NCBI RefSeq assembly: GCF_004362855.1
Contig: NZ_SNXW01000006.1
Span: forward strand, 1-64,000
Source: Aquabacterium commune
Lineage (GTDB): Bacteria; Pseudomonadota; Gammaproteobacteria; Burkholderiales; Burkholderiaceae_C
DNA: 64,000 nt
Direction of reading: 5' to 3'
Shown here: positions 46,826 to 56,062 of the stretch, piece by piece
Layout of the letters: every line of letters begins with the position of its first letter
Position numbering within the stretch: position 1 is the first letter of the stretch
The notes under the pieces: model-generated
Database searches by the model: none
What the model was told of the DNA's origin: nothing
What the model saw: the letters and a program-made list of their open reading frames with translations, nothing else
Translations under genes and position numbers: made by a program

Positions 46826-47110
46826 TCAGCGCCGCGCCCGCATCGCGTAGCGGGCCTGCACGAACTCGAAGGCATAGACCACGGTGTCGTGGATGAGCTG
46901 CTCGCTGTCCTGGCGCTCTTTCTCCGTCATGTGGAAAGCCAAGTCCACTTGGTGGCGGATGTAGCGTGGGGGCAGGCGGTTCAGCGCCACGCAGGCCACG
47001 TCCGGGTGGTGGTCTTCCGTCAGCAAGGGGTAGTTGGCCGACAGGTCACTCACCAGGTTCACGACCTGCTGTTCGTAGAAATTGTGGATCGTGCTGAAGT
47101 CGGCGGGCAT
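46826..47110 (-). CDS. ComFB-family protein
   Basis: 94 residues. ALNRLPPRYIRHQVDLAFHM in the middle matches the ComFB late-competence family, a small helical domain. In cyanobacteria ComFB-like proteins bind cyclic di-nucleotides, so a c-di-GMP or c-di-AMP receptor role is possible here; nothing in the window tests that. There is no signal peptide. It sits downstream of nadC behind a terminator, so it probably has its own promoter, and converges with the GT-C-like gene. Confidence 0.8.
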   Translation of the reverse strand: MPADFSTIHNFYEQQVVNLVSDLSANYPLLTEDHHPDVACVALNRLPPRYIRHQVDLAFHMTEKERQDSEQLIHDTVVYAFEFVQARYAMRARR

Positions 47111-47176
47111 GGGCGGTGACGGTGCTTTGGGAGCGACGCTCGCCAGTGTCTCCCAGCGGGGCTGCGCCGTGGCGTG

Positions 47177-47196
47177 AAAAAAGCGGCAAAAGCCGC
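47177..47196 (-). terminator. Rho-independent terminator after nadC
   Basis: On the minus strand GCGGC-TTTT-GCCGC is followed by six T (47182-47177), immediately after the nadC stop at 47198. It separates nadC from the downstream comFB-like gene. Confidence 0.85.
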
Positions 47197-47197
47197 C

Positions 47198-48103
47198 TCA
47201 GCCTGCGACCTTGCCCAGCACCCGCATCGAGAAGTCGATGGCCGTCACGTCTTTCGTGAGCTTGCCAATCGAGATGCGATCGACCCCCGTGGCCGCGATG
47301 CCGCGCAACTGCGCCAGCGTCACGCCGCCAGACGCCTCCAGCAGGGCATGGCCGCCGGTCATCTCCTGGTTGATGGCCACGGCCTGGCGCATCAAGGCTT
47401 CGTCGAAGTTGTCCAGCAGGATGCTGGTGGCGCCCGCCGTGAAGGCCTCGCGCAGTTGCTCCAGCGTTTCCACCTCGATCTGGATGCCGATGTCGCGGCC
47501 ATGCTTGGCCGCCTCTTCGGCCACCAGGGTCTGGGCGCTGAGCAGCGCCGCCGTCACCGAGCCGGCCGCGGCGATGTGGTTTTCCTTGATGAGGATGCCG
47601 TCGTACAGCGCCAGGCGCTGGTTGACGCCGCCACCCACGCGCACCGCGTACTTCTGCGCCAGGCGCAGGCCCGGCAGGGTCTTGCGGGTGTCTAGCACGG
47701 CGCAGCCGCGCGGGTTGGGCGAGGCGCGCTCGATGGCCTTCATGTGGCGGAAGGTCTGGGTGGCCACGGCCGACAGCGTCTGCAGGAAGTTCATGCTCGG
47801 GCGCTCGGCCGTCAGCAGGGCGCGGGCATCGGCCTGGATCTGGCAGACGTCGGTGTTGGCGACCATGAGGTCACCTTCGGCGTAGGCCCACTCGACGGTG
47901 GTGGAAGGGTCCAGCTGGAAGAGGCAGGCCTCGAACCAGTCGCGCCCGCACAGCACGGCCTCTTCGCGCACCAGCAGGCGGGCGTGCACGCGCTCGCTGG
48001 GCACCAGCTGCGCCGTCCAGTCGCACACGCCCACGTCTTCGAACAAGGCGTCGTGGACGTTGCGGGCGCGGGCTTCTTCCAGGGTTTCGTTGTGGTCGAA
48101 CAT
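47198..48103 (-). CDS. nadC: Nicotinate-nucleotide pyrophosphorylase (carboxylating)
   Basis: Converts quinolinate and PRPP to nicotinate mononucleotide, third step of de novo NAD synthesis. 301 residues: FNFL-type NFLQTLSAVATQT, CAVLDTRKTLPGLRLAQKYAVRVGGGVNQRLALYDGILIKENHI (substrate-binding Arg/Lys/His), IQIEVETLEQL, ILLDNFDEALM and ASGGVTLAQLRGIAATGVDRISIG. All motifs intact. It follows nadA after 48 bases on the same strand and ends at a clear terminator. Confidence 0.96.
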   Translation of the reverse strand: MFDHNETLEEARARNVHDALFEDVGVCDWTAQLVPSERVHARLLVREEAVLCGRDWFEACLFQLDPSTTVEWAYAEGDLMVANTDVCQIQADARALLTAERPSMNFLQTLSAVATQTFRHMKAIERASPNPRGCAVLDTRKTLPGLRLAQKYAVRVGGGVNQRLALYDGILIKENHIAAAGSVTAALLSAQTLVAEEAAKHGRDIGIQIEVETLEQLREAFTAGATSILLDNFDEALMRQAVAINQEMTGGHALLEASGGVTLAQLRGIAATGVDRISIGKLTKDVTAIDFSMRVLGKVAG

Positions 48104-48151
48104 GGTCGGGCGGCAATCGAAAGGGGGCGAAGTTGGGGGGGCGAAAGCGGC

Positions 48152-49285
48152 TCAGGCGGCGCCGACGTTGGGCACGAAACCCTGGGCCGGTTGGGCGATG
48201 GCGGCGGGGTTCTGCGCCACGAAGGCCAGCATGCGGTCGATGCAGCCGTGGGCCTTGAGGCGGATGGCTTCGTCCACGGTGATCTCGCCCACGCCCTTTT
48301 CGAGGCAGTCGAGCACGCCTTGCAGGCCGTTCATGGCCATCCAGGGGCAGTGTGCGCAGCTCTTGCAGGTGGCGCTGTTGCCGGCCGTCGGGGCCTCGAT
48401 CAGCACCTTGTTTGGCGCCAACTGGCGCATGCGGTGCAGGATGCCGTTGTCGGTGGCCACGATGAACTCGGGCGCGTTCGACTCGACCACGGCCTTGAGC
48501 AGTTGCGAGGTCGAGCCCACCACGTCGGCCTGGGCCACGACGCTTTCGGGCGACTCGGGGTGCACCAGCACCAATGCGTTGGGGTGGTCCTTCTTGAGCA
48601 GGTCCAGCTCCAGGCCCTTGAACTCGTCGTGGACGATGCAGGCGCCGTTCCACATCAGCATGTCGGCGCCGGTTTCCTTCTGGATGTAGCGGCCCAGGTG
48701 GCGGTCGGGCGCCCACAGGATCTTCTCGCCCTGGTCCTTGAGGTGCTTGACGATGGCCAGTGCGCAGGAGCTGGTGACCATCCAGTCGGCGCGGGCCTTC
48801 ACGGCGGCGCTGGTGTTGGCATAGACCACGACCTTGCGGTCGGGGTGGGCGTCGCAGAACGTCGCGAAGTCATCGGCCGGGCAACCCAGGTCGAGCGAGC
48901 AGGTCGCGTCCAGGTCGGGCATCAGCACAGTTTTGCCGGGCGACAGGATCTTGGCCGACTCGCCCATGAACTTCACGCCAGCGACGATCAGCGTTTGCGC
49001 GGCGTGGTCGCGGCCGAAGCGGGCCATCTCCAGCGAGTCAGAAACGCAGCCGCCGGTGGCCAGGGCCAGGTCCTGCAGGTCGCCATCGACGTAGTAGTGG
49101 GCCACCAGCACGGCGTTGCGGGCCTTGAGCAACTCGGCGATGCGCGCCTTGGTGGCGGCCTTGGCGCTGGGGCTCAGGGGCGCGGGCACGCGGGCCCAGG
49201 CGTGGGCGGTGCAGGTGGCGCCGCTGGCGTCTTGCAGGTCATAGTCGTAGCTGACGGAGGTGGGGGTGCCGGTGGAGGTGTTCAT
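48152..49285 (-). CDS. nadA: Quinolinate synthase
   Basis: Condenses iminoaspartate with dihydroxyacetone phosphate to quinolinate using a 4Fe-4S cluster. 377 residues: [61 protein letters not shown] (first cluster Cys region), [36 protein letters not shown] and [13 protein letters not shown]. The ATG at 49285 is preferred; the frame extends upstream over the PAP2 gene's antisense. It lies 44 bases after the PAP2 gene, so read-through from the lipid-modification group is possible. Confidence 0.95.
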   Translation of the reverse strand: MNTSTGTPTSVSYDYDLQDASGATCTAHAWARVPAPLSPSAKAATKARIAELLKARNAVLVAHYYVDGDLQDLALATGGCVSDSLEMARFGRDHAAQTLIVAGVKFMGESAKILSPGKTVLMPDLDATCSLDLGCPADDFATFCDAHPDRKVVVYANTSAAVKARADWMVTSSCALAIVKHLKDQGEKILWAPDRHLGRYIQKETGADMLMWNGACIVHDEFKGLELDLLKKDHPNALVLVHPESPESVVAQADVVGSTSQLLKAVVESNAPEFIVATDNGILHRMRQLAPNKVLIEAPTAGNSATCKSCAHCPWMAMNGLQGVLDCLEKGVGEITVDEAIRLKAHGCIDRMLAFVAQNPAAIAQPAQGFVPNVGAA

Positions 49286-49329
49286 GGCGCTCGCGGTCGG
49301 GTCCGAAGGCTCAGGGTGGGGGTGCAGGG

Positions 49330-50130
49330 TCAAGGCAGCGGGGGCGCATGGGGCCTGCGCTGGCGCGGTGCGGGAGGCTGGCCGCGCTGCAACCGTTGGC
49401 GGTCCAGCCAGACTACCAGTTCGCAGGACAACCACACCGCGTAGAAGGCAAAGACGATGTCGCTGAGGAAGTGCCCGCCTTGCATGATGCGCCCTGCACC
49501 GATGGCGCTGCCCGCCATCAGGCCGATGATGAGCCAGCGCCGGCGTGCCGCAGGACGGCAGGTCAGGCCCAGGGCCATCAGCGCGAAGCCCGTGGCCGCA
49601 TGGCTGCTGACGAAGCTGCGGTGGCTCCCGGGGGTGTCGCCGGGGGAGAAAGGGCCGTGGTAAGGCTCTGGGCCGCCGAAAGGCACGGTCTGCACCGGTC
49701 GGGGGCGGCCCACGGTGTTTTTCAGCACGCCTTCGATGAGCAGGCCAGGTCCCAGCAGCGCCGCACACACAAAGACGGTGGACAGGTGGCGCCAGGGGCC
49801 GCGGCAGCGCTGGGCCGCCTCGGGCTTGCCGGCCGAGGCCAACGCGCGGGCCAGCCAGGGTGCGAGCAGGGCGTGCAGGAGCATGGCCAGGAAGAGCGCA
49901 CGCCCGAGGATGGGCGTCCAGTTGTAGAGCGCCAGCACGAGGGGGTCTTTCGCGCGGAAGAAGCCGAGATCCAGATCGAAGTAGCGCGCCGAGACCAGCA
50001 GGTCCAGGCCCGGGAACTTCGAGAACACGGCCACGGCGAAGAACAGGCCGGCCCAGAGCAGGCGGCTGTCGATGCTGGCGGCGGGCTCTGCCACTTCCGG
50101 CGCGTTGGCCGGGGCGCTTGGGGCGGTCAT
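49330..50130 (-). CDS. PAP2-family membrane phosphatase
   Basis: 266 residues with about six membrane segments. The three acid-phosphatase motifs are [20 protein letters not shown] and [14 protein letters not shown], with catalytic His and Asp in place. It may act on lipid A, phosphatidate or undecaprenyl diphosphate from the periplasmic side. It begins 10 bases after the end of the GT39-family gene on the same strand, so together with GT39, GT2 and YbhN-like genes it forms a lipid-modification operon. Confidence 0.88.
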   Translation of the reverse strand: MTAPSAPANAPEVAEPAASIDSRLLWAGLFFAVAVFSKFPGLDLLVSARYFDLDLGFFRAKDPLVLALYNWTPILGRALFLAMLLHALLAPWLARALASAGKPEAAQRCRGPWRHLSTVFVCAALLGPGLLIEGVLKNTVGRPRPVQTVPFGGPEPYHGPFSPGDTPGSHRSFVSSHAATGFALMALGLTCRPAARRRWLIIGLMAGSAIGAGRIMQGGHFLSDIVFAFYAVWLSCELVVWLDRQRLQRGQPPAPRQRRPHAPPLP

Positions 50131-50140
50131 GGGATGAGCC

Positions 50141-51937
50141 TCAGGGCGTCAGCAAGGGGGCGGAGCGACTGTCCGGCTGGGTGCCGCTTTGCTCCATGTA
50201 GGACTGCTGCGTGTAGCCCAGGAAGCCGCGCAGGAAGAAGAGATGCAATTCGATCTTGCGGTCCGAGGACACCGGCACCACGGTGGATTTCAGGTGCCGC
50301 ACGATGGCAAAGCGCTGGGTGATGGCGTCTGGCTGGGGCGAGTTGCTGATCAGCAGCACGTCGGGGCCGACGCGGTCCGGCAGGCTCTGCGTCAGCTCGT
50401 AGTGGTTGTTGCGCGTGCCCTTGGGGTTCCAGAACAGCGTCTTCACGCCGTGGCTGCGCCAGTTGTAGGCCGCCTGGGTGACGAGCACGCGCTGGTCGGC
50501 CAGCACGGGCAGGCCTGCGACCACCGGGTCGTCCAGGGCCGGGGCCAAATCAGCGAAAGCCTCCTGCCAGCCGCGCATGCGCCACATGGCGTCGAACTGA
50601 TGAGGCAGCGGCGCAGTGGACAAATCGCGCGCGTGCATCACCAGCCCGGTCAGCAGCAGGTTGCCGCCCAGCATGACGACCAGCCAGCGGTGCGGGCGCG
50701 GTGCCGCCAGCGGCACCAGGGGCGGGCTCAAGAGTGTGGCCAGCAGCAGCGTCAGGCCGATCATGCCCGGCGCGGCCCAGTTCAGGTTCGCATCTGCATA
50801 AAGCGCTTGGCCCAGCGCGAGCAGCAGCAGCGGCAGGCTCATGGCCCACAGGTAGCGGCGGCTGGACACCGACGCCAGGTAGTAAGCCGATGTCCGCGCC
50901 ACGGGCCGGGCCTCCGTGCCTGCAGCCGAAGGGGCGCTGCCCAGGGTCGAGTGTGCCCATTGGCTCGGCGGCATCACCTGGCTGGAGTTCGCCCACTGGC
51001 TGCGCGGTGCGACCGGCGTCTGGCCGAGGGCACGGCGCTGGCGCCAGGCCAGCCACAGGCCGGCCACGACGACGACCGGGCCCAGCATCAGCAACTGCCC
51101 ACCAGCGAACTCGAGCGCGGACAGCAAGCCGCCGTTGCGCCCCGACTTCGTGGTCAGCTCGGCCGTGTGCTGCAGGGTCGGGAAGCCGTGGTGCGCGTTC
51201 CACCACAGGTTGGGCGACAGGATCAGCAGCGCCAGCGCGATGGCCACCCACGGCCCCGGTCGCATCAGGCCGCGGCGCGGGCCATGCACGGCCCACAGCG
51301 TCCAGAGCGCCGTCAGCGCAAAAGCCGCCATCGTGTACTTGCTCATCAGGCCCAGGCCGCAGGCCAGGCCCACTCCCACCCAGTAAGCCATGCGGTTGGT
51401 GACCTGGGCGCGCCACAGCATCCAGCCAGCGACGGTCCAGCACAGCAGCAAAGGCGCATCGGTGCTGGCGAACAGCCCCAAGGCACCGACCATGGGCAGG
51501 GTCAGGAAAAGGGCGCCCGCCACGACGCCTGTGCGCACACCGCTGCTGGTCGGCCACAGGGCGCGTGCAAAGCCGACCATCACCAGCGCCGTGACCGGGT
51601 AGAGCAGCATGGTCATCAGCTTGACACCGACCACGCCCGAGCCAAACAGCTTCGTGCTCAGCCAGATCAGGCCCGCGATCATCGGCGGCTTGGAGTAGTA
51701 GCCCCAGGCCAGGTGACGCGACCAGTCCCAGTACTGGGCCTCATCGAAGAACAGCGAGATGCCGCTGTGCCCGATCAACCACACGCGGTAGATCAGCAAC
51801 ACCACGGCGAAGGCCAGCAGCATCCACAGGCGTGGCCCCCAGATCTGCGGCCAGCGTTGACCCGCGGGCTTGCGCACGGCTGGGGCCTTGGCAGAAGGCG
51901 AGGTGGCCGGTGGGGTTGCTGTGGAGCGCTCGTTCAT
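50141..51937 (-). CDS. ArnT-like glycosyltransferase, GT39/GT83 family
   Basis: 598 residues with 12 or so membrane segments. The periplasmic loop FFDEAQYWDWSRHLAWGYYSKPPMIA holds the acidic pair and lysine typical of dolichyl/undecaprenyl-phosphate-sugar transferases such as ArnT. The C-terminal 150 residues form a soluble periplasmic domain (VLVTQAAYNWRSHGVKTLFWNPKG). It likely transfers a sugar from undecaprenyl phosphate to a lipid such as lipid A. It lies 27 bases after the GT2 gene, which probably makes the donor. Confidence 0.87.
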   Translation of the reverse strand: MNERSTATPPATSPSAKAPAVRKPAGQRWPQIWGPRLWMLLAFAVVLLIYRVWLIGHSGISLFFDEAQYWDWSRHLAWGYYSKPPMIAGLIWLSTKLFGSGVVGVKLMTMLLYPVTALVMVGFARALWPTSSGVRTGVVAGALFLTLPMVGALGLFASTDAPLLLCWTVAGWMLWRAQVTNRMAYWVGVGLACGLGLMSKYTMAAFALTALWTLWAVHGPRRGLMRPGPWVAIALALLILSPNLWWNAHHGFPTLQHTAELTTKSGRNGGLLSALEFAGGQLLMLGPVVVVAGLWLAWRQRRALGQTPVAPRSQWANSSQVMPPSQWAHSTLGSAPSAAGTEARPVARTSAYYLASVSSRRYLWAMSLPLLLLALGQALYADANLNWAAPGMIGLTLLLATLLSPPLVPLAAPRPHRWLVVMLGGNLLLTGLVMHARDLSTAPLPHQFDAMWRMRGWQEAFADLAPALDDPVVAGLPVLADQRVLVTQAAYNWRSHGVKTLFWNPKGTRNNHYELTQSLPDRVGPDVLLISNSPQPDAITQRFAIVRHLKSTVVPVSSDRKIELHLFFLRGFLGYTQQSYMEQSGTQPDSRSAPLLTP

Positions 51938-51964
51938 GGTCGGGTGGGGTGCTGCAAAGGCGGC

Positions 51965-52993
51965 TCAGTGCGTCTGGTGCCAGGCCGATTCTGCGGCCAG
52001 TTGCGGGCCCTGGGTGGTGTGGTATGGCGCCACATCGCCCCGGTCGTAGTAGATGCGGATGAGCAGCTCGGCCAGCACGCCAGTGGTCAGGAACTGCAGC
52101 CCGCCCAACACACAGAAGAAGCCCAGCCACAGCAGGGGGCGCCCCCCGATCTGCTCACCGAACATCTTCAGCACCGCCAGGTAGCTCAGGATGGCGCCGC
52201 CCAGCAAGCCGATGCCCAGGCCCAAACCGCCAAAGAAGTGCCCAGGGCGGCCCGAGAAGCGCAGGAAGAAGTTGACGGCCAGCAGGTCCAGCACCACGCG
52301 CAGCGTGCGCGAGATGCCGTACTTCGATTCGCCGCGCGTGCGCGCATGGTGGCTCACCGGTTCCTCGGCCATGCGGGCCGGCGAGGTCACGGTGGCCATC
52401 CACGCCGGGATGAAGCGGTGCATTTCGCCGTACAGGCTCACGCGCTTGAGCACGGTGGCACGGTAGGCCTTCAGGCTGCAACCCAGGTCCTGGAACTCCA
52501 GTTGCGTGATCTTGCGGATCAGTCGGTTGGCGATGCGCGAAGGCACCTTGCGCAGCCACAGGCCGTCCTGGCGGTTCTGGCGCCAGCCAGCGACCAGGTC
52601 GAGGTCCTCGCGCAGCAGGCGGGCCACCAGCTTGGGGATGTCTTTCGGGTCGTTCTGCAGGTCACCGTCCAGCGTCACGATGACGTCACCGCGCGCCGCG
52701 TCGATGCCGGCCTGCATGGCCGCCGTCTGGCGGAAGTTGCGCCACAGGTGGATGGGGCGCACGTGCGGGCCGCGCAGGCGCGCTTGTTCGTCCAGGGCCT
52801 GTTGCGTGCCATCGCGGCTGCCATCGTTGACGATCAGCAGCTCCCAGGGGAAGGGGTAGTCGGCCAAGGCCTCGTGCACGGCGGTGACGAAGGGCTCGAC
52901 GTTCTCCACCTCGTTGTACATGGGCACCACGATGGACAGGCGGTGGTCAGGCACCTGGCCTGTGGCTGGGGATAGGTTCGCGACGGTGTTCAT
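51965..52993 (-). CDS. GT2-family glycosyltransferase, ArnC/DPM1-like
   Basis: 342 residues. The GT-A domain (about 15-240) has SIVVPMYNEVENV, LLIVNDGSRDGT, and VTLDGDLQNDPKDIP with the metal-binding DGD, and GWRQNRQDG. Two C-terminal membrane helices (about 245-310) anchor it. This family loads a sugar onto undecaprenyl phosphate in the cytoplasm. It precedes the ArnT-like gene by 27 bases, giving a donor-maker/transferase pair; the sugar is unknown, since no arnA/arnB-type genes are present. Confidence 0.9.
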   Translation of the reverse strand: MNTVANLSPATGQVPDHRLSIVVPMYNEVENVEPFVTAVHEALADYPFPWELLIVNDGSRDGTQQALDEQARLRGPHVRPIHLWRNFRQTAAMQAGIDAARGDVIVTLDGDLQNDPKDIPKLVARLLREDLDLVAGWRQNRQDGLWLRKVPSRIANRLIRKITQLEFQDLGCSLKAYRATVLKRVSLYGEMHRFIPAWMATVTSPARMAEEPVSHHARTRGESKYGISRTLRVVLDLLAVNFFLRFSGRPGHFFGGLGLGIGLLGGAILSYLAVLKMFGEQIGGRPLLWLGFFCVLGGLQFLTTGVLAELLIRIYYDRGDVAPYHTTQGPQLAAESAWHQTH

Positions 52994-53020
52994 GGACTTC
53001 TCTTTCGTGTCGGATGCGGC

Positions 53021-54022
53021 TCAAGTGCCGGGGCGCGGCGGGGCTTCGGGCGCTTTGGGCACTTTGGGCGCGCCGCGGCTGAGCCACAGCGCCACCAGGC
53101 CGGCCAGCACGGCGCACAGCAGGAAACACAGGTGCAGCGCCAGGGCTGCGCTGATGGCTTGGGCGAGCGGGGGAGGCATGTTGCCCACGCCGGTGGGCGG
53201 GTCGGACAGGTCAGACAGGCCGTTGGCCATGCCGACCCAGACGCCCGCTTCGTAGGTGCCGAAGCCCGCAGGGCCTTGCACGGGCACAATCGCCGCCAAT
53301 TCTCCCCCCAAAGCACCGGCCCATGCCTGCATGAAGCCCGCGTCGGTGATGGCGGCCAGCAGGCCCGCACCCGCGGCCAGCTTCAGCGCCCAGTTGGCCA
53401 GGGTCAGCAGCCAGGCCGCAGGGCGGTGGTGTGCCGGCTCCATCAGGGCGTGGCGCAGGCGGGAGAGGTGACCGCGCCAGCCTTGGGCGGCTTCATCGAC
53501 GTCTTGCGGGTGGTCCTCGAACCAGCGCTGGAGGCCCTGCGTGAGCGCCACCCATCCGAGCACCAGCACGGCCAGCCCGGCCGCACGCCAGGCCAGCGGC
53601 AAACCCGGCCACAACAGCAAGCCCAGCAGTGCCAGCACGCTGAGGTCCTGCAGGCGCATCCACATCAGGCAGACCACCGCGCGGGGCACGGGGTAGCCCA
53701 ACTGACGGGCCGCCAGCCAGGGGAAACTCAACTCGCCGGCGCGCATGGGCAGCAGGTTGACGGCGGCGTTGTGCATCAGGATCACGCGCAGCGCATCGGT
53801 GCGCAGCCCGAACCAGCGGCCCGCGGCGCGGTGGTGGGCGTCGAGGTCGAGCACCACCTGCAAGCGCGCCGAACGCAGGCCATAGCTGCCCAGCAGCCCC
53901 AGCAGCGTCAACACCCAGGTCAGCAGGGTGGGGCGCGCCAGCGCGGCTTGTGCCTCGTGCAGCGGTGTTTTGTGCAACAGCCAGCCCAGCAGCACCAGGC
54001 CCAGCGTCCAGGCCACTGCCAT
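53021..54022 (-). CDS. YbhN/LPG-synthase-TM-like membrane protein
   Basis: About 333 residues with seven to eight membrane segments. RAGELSFPWLAARQLG and PVQGPAGFGTYEAGVWVGMA are the paired motifs of the lysylphosphatidylglycerol-synthase transmembrane (UPF0104/YbhN) family, whose members flip or export lipids. The start is uncertain: ATG 54022 is used, while GTG 54028 and GTG 54103 would extend the N-terminus; none has a good ribosome site. It leads the operon with GT2, GT39 and PAP2 genes, each 10-28 bases apart. Confidence 0.78.
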   Translation of the reverse strand: MAVAWTLGLVLLGWLLHKTPLHEAQAALARPTLLTWVLTLLGLLGSYGLRSARLQVVLDLDAHHRAAGRWFGLRTDALRVILMHNAAVNLLPMRAGELSFPWLAARQLGYPVPRAVVCLMWMRLQDLSVLALLGLLLWPGLPLAWRAAGLAVLVLGWVALTQGLQRWFEDHPQDVDEAAQGWRGHLSRLRHALMEPAHHRPAAWLLTLANWALKLAAGAGLLAAITDAGFMQAWAGALGGELAAIVPVQGPAGFGTYEAGVWVGMANGLSDLSDPPTGVGNMPPPLAQAISAALALHLCFLLCAVLAGLVALWLSRGAPKVPKAPEAPPRPGT

Positions 54023-54212
54023 TTTCACGCGCGAGCGCCGGCCTGCAACGGGTGCAGCATCTGCATCAGGCGATGGCGATGGGAGGGGGCGGGTGTCTGG
54101 CACGAAAGTGGACAGAGGTGGGCAAAAGCAGGCAAAAAAGCGGGCGAGCAGGCGGAGCGGTCTGACGCAAAGGCGGGATTGTCTCGCATTTGCGAGCTTG
54201 GGCCGAAAAGGC

Positions 54213-54232
54213 AAAAGCGGGCCGAAGCCCGC
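54213..54232 (-). terminator. Rho-independent terminator with UUCG loop after the EPS sugar transferase
   Basis: On the minus strand GCGGGC (54232-54227) and GCCCGC (54222-54217) flank a TTCG tetraloop and are followed by TTTT then GCCTTTT. It lies 40 bases beyond the sugar-transferase stop at 54273 and marks the end of the EPS transcription unit. The spacer 54023-54272 holds no gene. Confidence 0.7.
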
Positions 54233-54272
54233 CTCTGTGTGACAGCCATCAGGCTGGCCGCCGTGGCTCACG

Positions 54273-55679
54273 TCACTGTGCGCCCTCGCGGAACAACACC
54301 ACGCTCACGGTTTCGAACAGCACCAGCAGGTCCAGGAACAGCGAGTTGTTCTTCACGTAGTACAGGTCGTACTGGTGCTTGTGCAGCGCGTCCTCGACCG
54401 ATGCACCGTAGGCGTAGCGCACCTGGGCCCAGCCCGTCACACCCGGCTTCACGCTGTGGCGCACGTCGTAGAAGGGCAGCTGCTCGCGCAGTTGGGCAAC
54501 GAACGTGGGGCGCTCCGGGCGCGGGCCCACCATGCTCATTTCACCCTTGAGCACGCTGAACAACTGGGGCAGTTCGTCGATGCGGGTCTTGCGGATGATC
54601 TTGCCAACGCGTGTCACGCGGGCGTCGTTCTTCTTGGCCCACACGGCCACGCCATCTTTTTCGGCGTCATTGCACATGCTGCGGAACTTCAGGCACATGA
54701 AACCCTTGCCACCCAAACCGACGCGCTCCTGGCTGTAAATCAGCGGGCCGTGGCTCTCCAGCTTGATGGCGATGGCCGTGATCAGCATCACCGGCGAGGT
54801 CAGCAGCAACAGGGTGCCCGAGGTGACGACGTCGAACATGCGCTTGACGATGATGCGAGCGCGGTCCTGCGCGAAGCCGCGGCCATAGACCAGGAAGCTG
54901 GCTTTCAGGCTGTCCACGGGCACTTCCCCGGTGGTCTGCTCGTAAAAAGCGGCGAGGTCCATCACGGGGATGCCCTGGATGCGGGCCTGCAGCAGCTGGT
55001 CCATCGGCACATTGCCGCCGCGTTGCTCCTTGACGGCCACGATGATCTGGTTGACATCGTGACGGCTCACGATGTCGTCGATAGAGGCTGCGCGAGGGAA
55101 GATGTTGAAGCGCTTGTCTTCGGCGGGGAGCACCGACTCGCCGGCGGGGTAGAAGCCCACCACCGAGTGGCTGCGCAGGCGGCGCGACTTCAGGTCGGCA
55201 GCCACGGCATGGGCTTCGTTGCCTGTGCCGATGATCAGCACGCGTTGTTGCACGAGCGAGCCGTTCCAGGCGGTCAGCAGGAGACCGCGCACCAGCACGA
55301 GGCCGACCATGAGGTAAACGATGGCAAAGCCCATCAGGTGGTGTGCCTGAGCGCCGTCCACAGACGTCTTGATGGCCAGTTGGTAAGCGATCGGTGCTGC
55401 GATCAGGCAGCCCAGCACGGCACGACCCAACTTGGCCCTGGCGGTTTTGCGGATCGCACCTTCGCGGTACACACCGACCAAGCCGCAATGCAGGGGGATC
55501 AGGAAGGCAAAGCCCAGACCTGCGCGAAGCGCCGTTGCCATGCCAAACGAACCTGCGTCACCAGAGAAGTGCGCAAGCGTCAGGGTGCCCAGCAGGATCG
55601 CCAGAAAGCTGGTGAGGCTGTCTGCGATCAACTCAGCCAAGGTGACCAGCGAGATGTGGTGCTGAAATACCCGGAACAT
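54273..55679 (-). CDS. EPS polyprenyl glycosylphosphotransferase, EpsB/WbaP-like
   Basis: Starts exopolysaccharide synthesis by transferring a sugar-1-phosphate to undecaprenyl phosphate. 468 residues: four to five N-terminal membrane helices (about 10-135), a Rossmann-like middle (VLIIGTGNEAHAVAADLKSR), and a C-terminal bacterial sugar-transferase domain (about 270-468) with KRMFDVVTSGTLLLLTSP, KFRSM, DELPQLFSVLKGEMSMVGPRPE and KPGVTGWAQV. This layout matches the TIGR03013-type transferase of XrtA/PEP-CTERM clusters. GAGAGG lies upstream of the ATG at 55679. A 383-base gap separates it from the rest of the EPS genes. Confidence 0.92.
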   Translation of the reverse strand: MFRVFQHHISLVTLAELIADSLTSFLAILLGTLTLAHFSGDAGSFGMATALRAGLGFAFLIPLHCGLVGVYREGAIRKTARAKLGRAVLGCLIAAPIAYQLAIKTSVDGAQAHHLMGFAIVYLMVGLVLVRGLLLTAWNGSLVQQRVLIIGTGNEAHAVAADLKSRRLRSHSVVGFYPAGESVLPAEDKRFNIFPRAASIDDIVSRHDVNQIIVAVKEQRGGNVPMDQLLQARIQGIPVMDLAAFYEQTTGEVPVDSLKASFLVYGRGFAQDRARIIVKRMFDVVTSGTLLLLTSPVMLITAIAIKLESHGPLIYSQERVGLGGKGFMCLKFRSMCNDAEKDGVAVWAKKNDARVTRVGKIIRKTRIDELPQLFSVLKGEMSMVGPRPERPTFVAQLREQLPFYDVRHSVKPGVTGWAQVRYAYGASVEDALHKHQYDLYYVKNNSLFLDLLVLFETVSVVLFREGAQ

Positions 55680-56062
55680 GTTTGGCCTCTCTGTGCCGGC
55701 CCTTGCAATGCGCAAGAGCTGCAACCGGTGATTCGGATTGGTAAGATTTTGTAATCCAGCCATTGTCAAGAAGATGGCCGTGTTCCAACATCCTTCGTTT
55801 GTGGGGTGCACCCTAAACTTTGGGGGATCCGCATGCCGCATCGCGAATTGCAGCCCATTGGCCATGGGAATAGCGGACAATGTCAGGTTGCATGGCGCAC
55901 GCACAAGCCACAAATCCATTGTGGAGGGGGCACCTTGGCTGTGCCCGTCGCGCAGGGTGTGGCTGTTACAAAGTGCCGTGAACCATTGAGCAGTCCTGGC
56001 GTTTGTTTGTGCAGCGCAGCGTGCTTGCCACGCCACTTGCTGCTGTCCCTGGGGCCCCTGCT
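55680..56062. other. Gene-free spacer inside the EPS cluster
   Basis: 383 bases with no supported gene; it is less GC-rich than its neighbours. It contains a sigma-54-like site (separately listed) and a weak TTGACA (minus, 55769-55764) about 85 bases before the sugar-transferase start, with no good -10 box. The length suggests an independent promoter or leader for the sugar-transferase gene. Confidence 0.5.
56016..56030 (-). promoter_or_regulatory. Candidate sigma-54 promoter for the EPS sugar transferase
   Basis: TGGCAAGCACGCTGC on the minus strand matches the -24/-12 consensus TGGCAC-N5-TTGC with GG and GC at the correct 10-base spacing; two positions deviate. It lies about 340 bases upstream of the sugar-transferase ATG. 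Clusters of the XrtA/PEP-CTERM type are often linked to the PrsK/PrsR system, whose regulator works with sigma-54. No enhancer site is recognised. Confidence 0.35.

Noticed and set aside
55741-55769. Sigma-70 promoter for the EPS sugar transferase (TTGACA on the minus strand)
   Set aside because: The -35 box is perfect, but no acceptable -10 box occurs 16-18 bases downstream.
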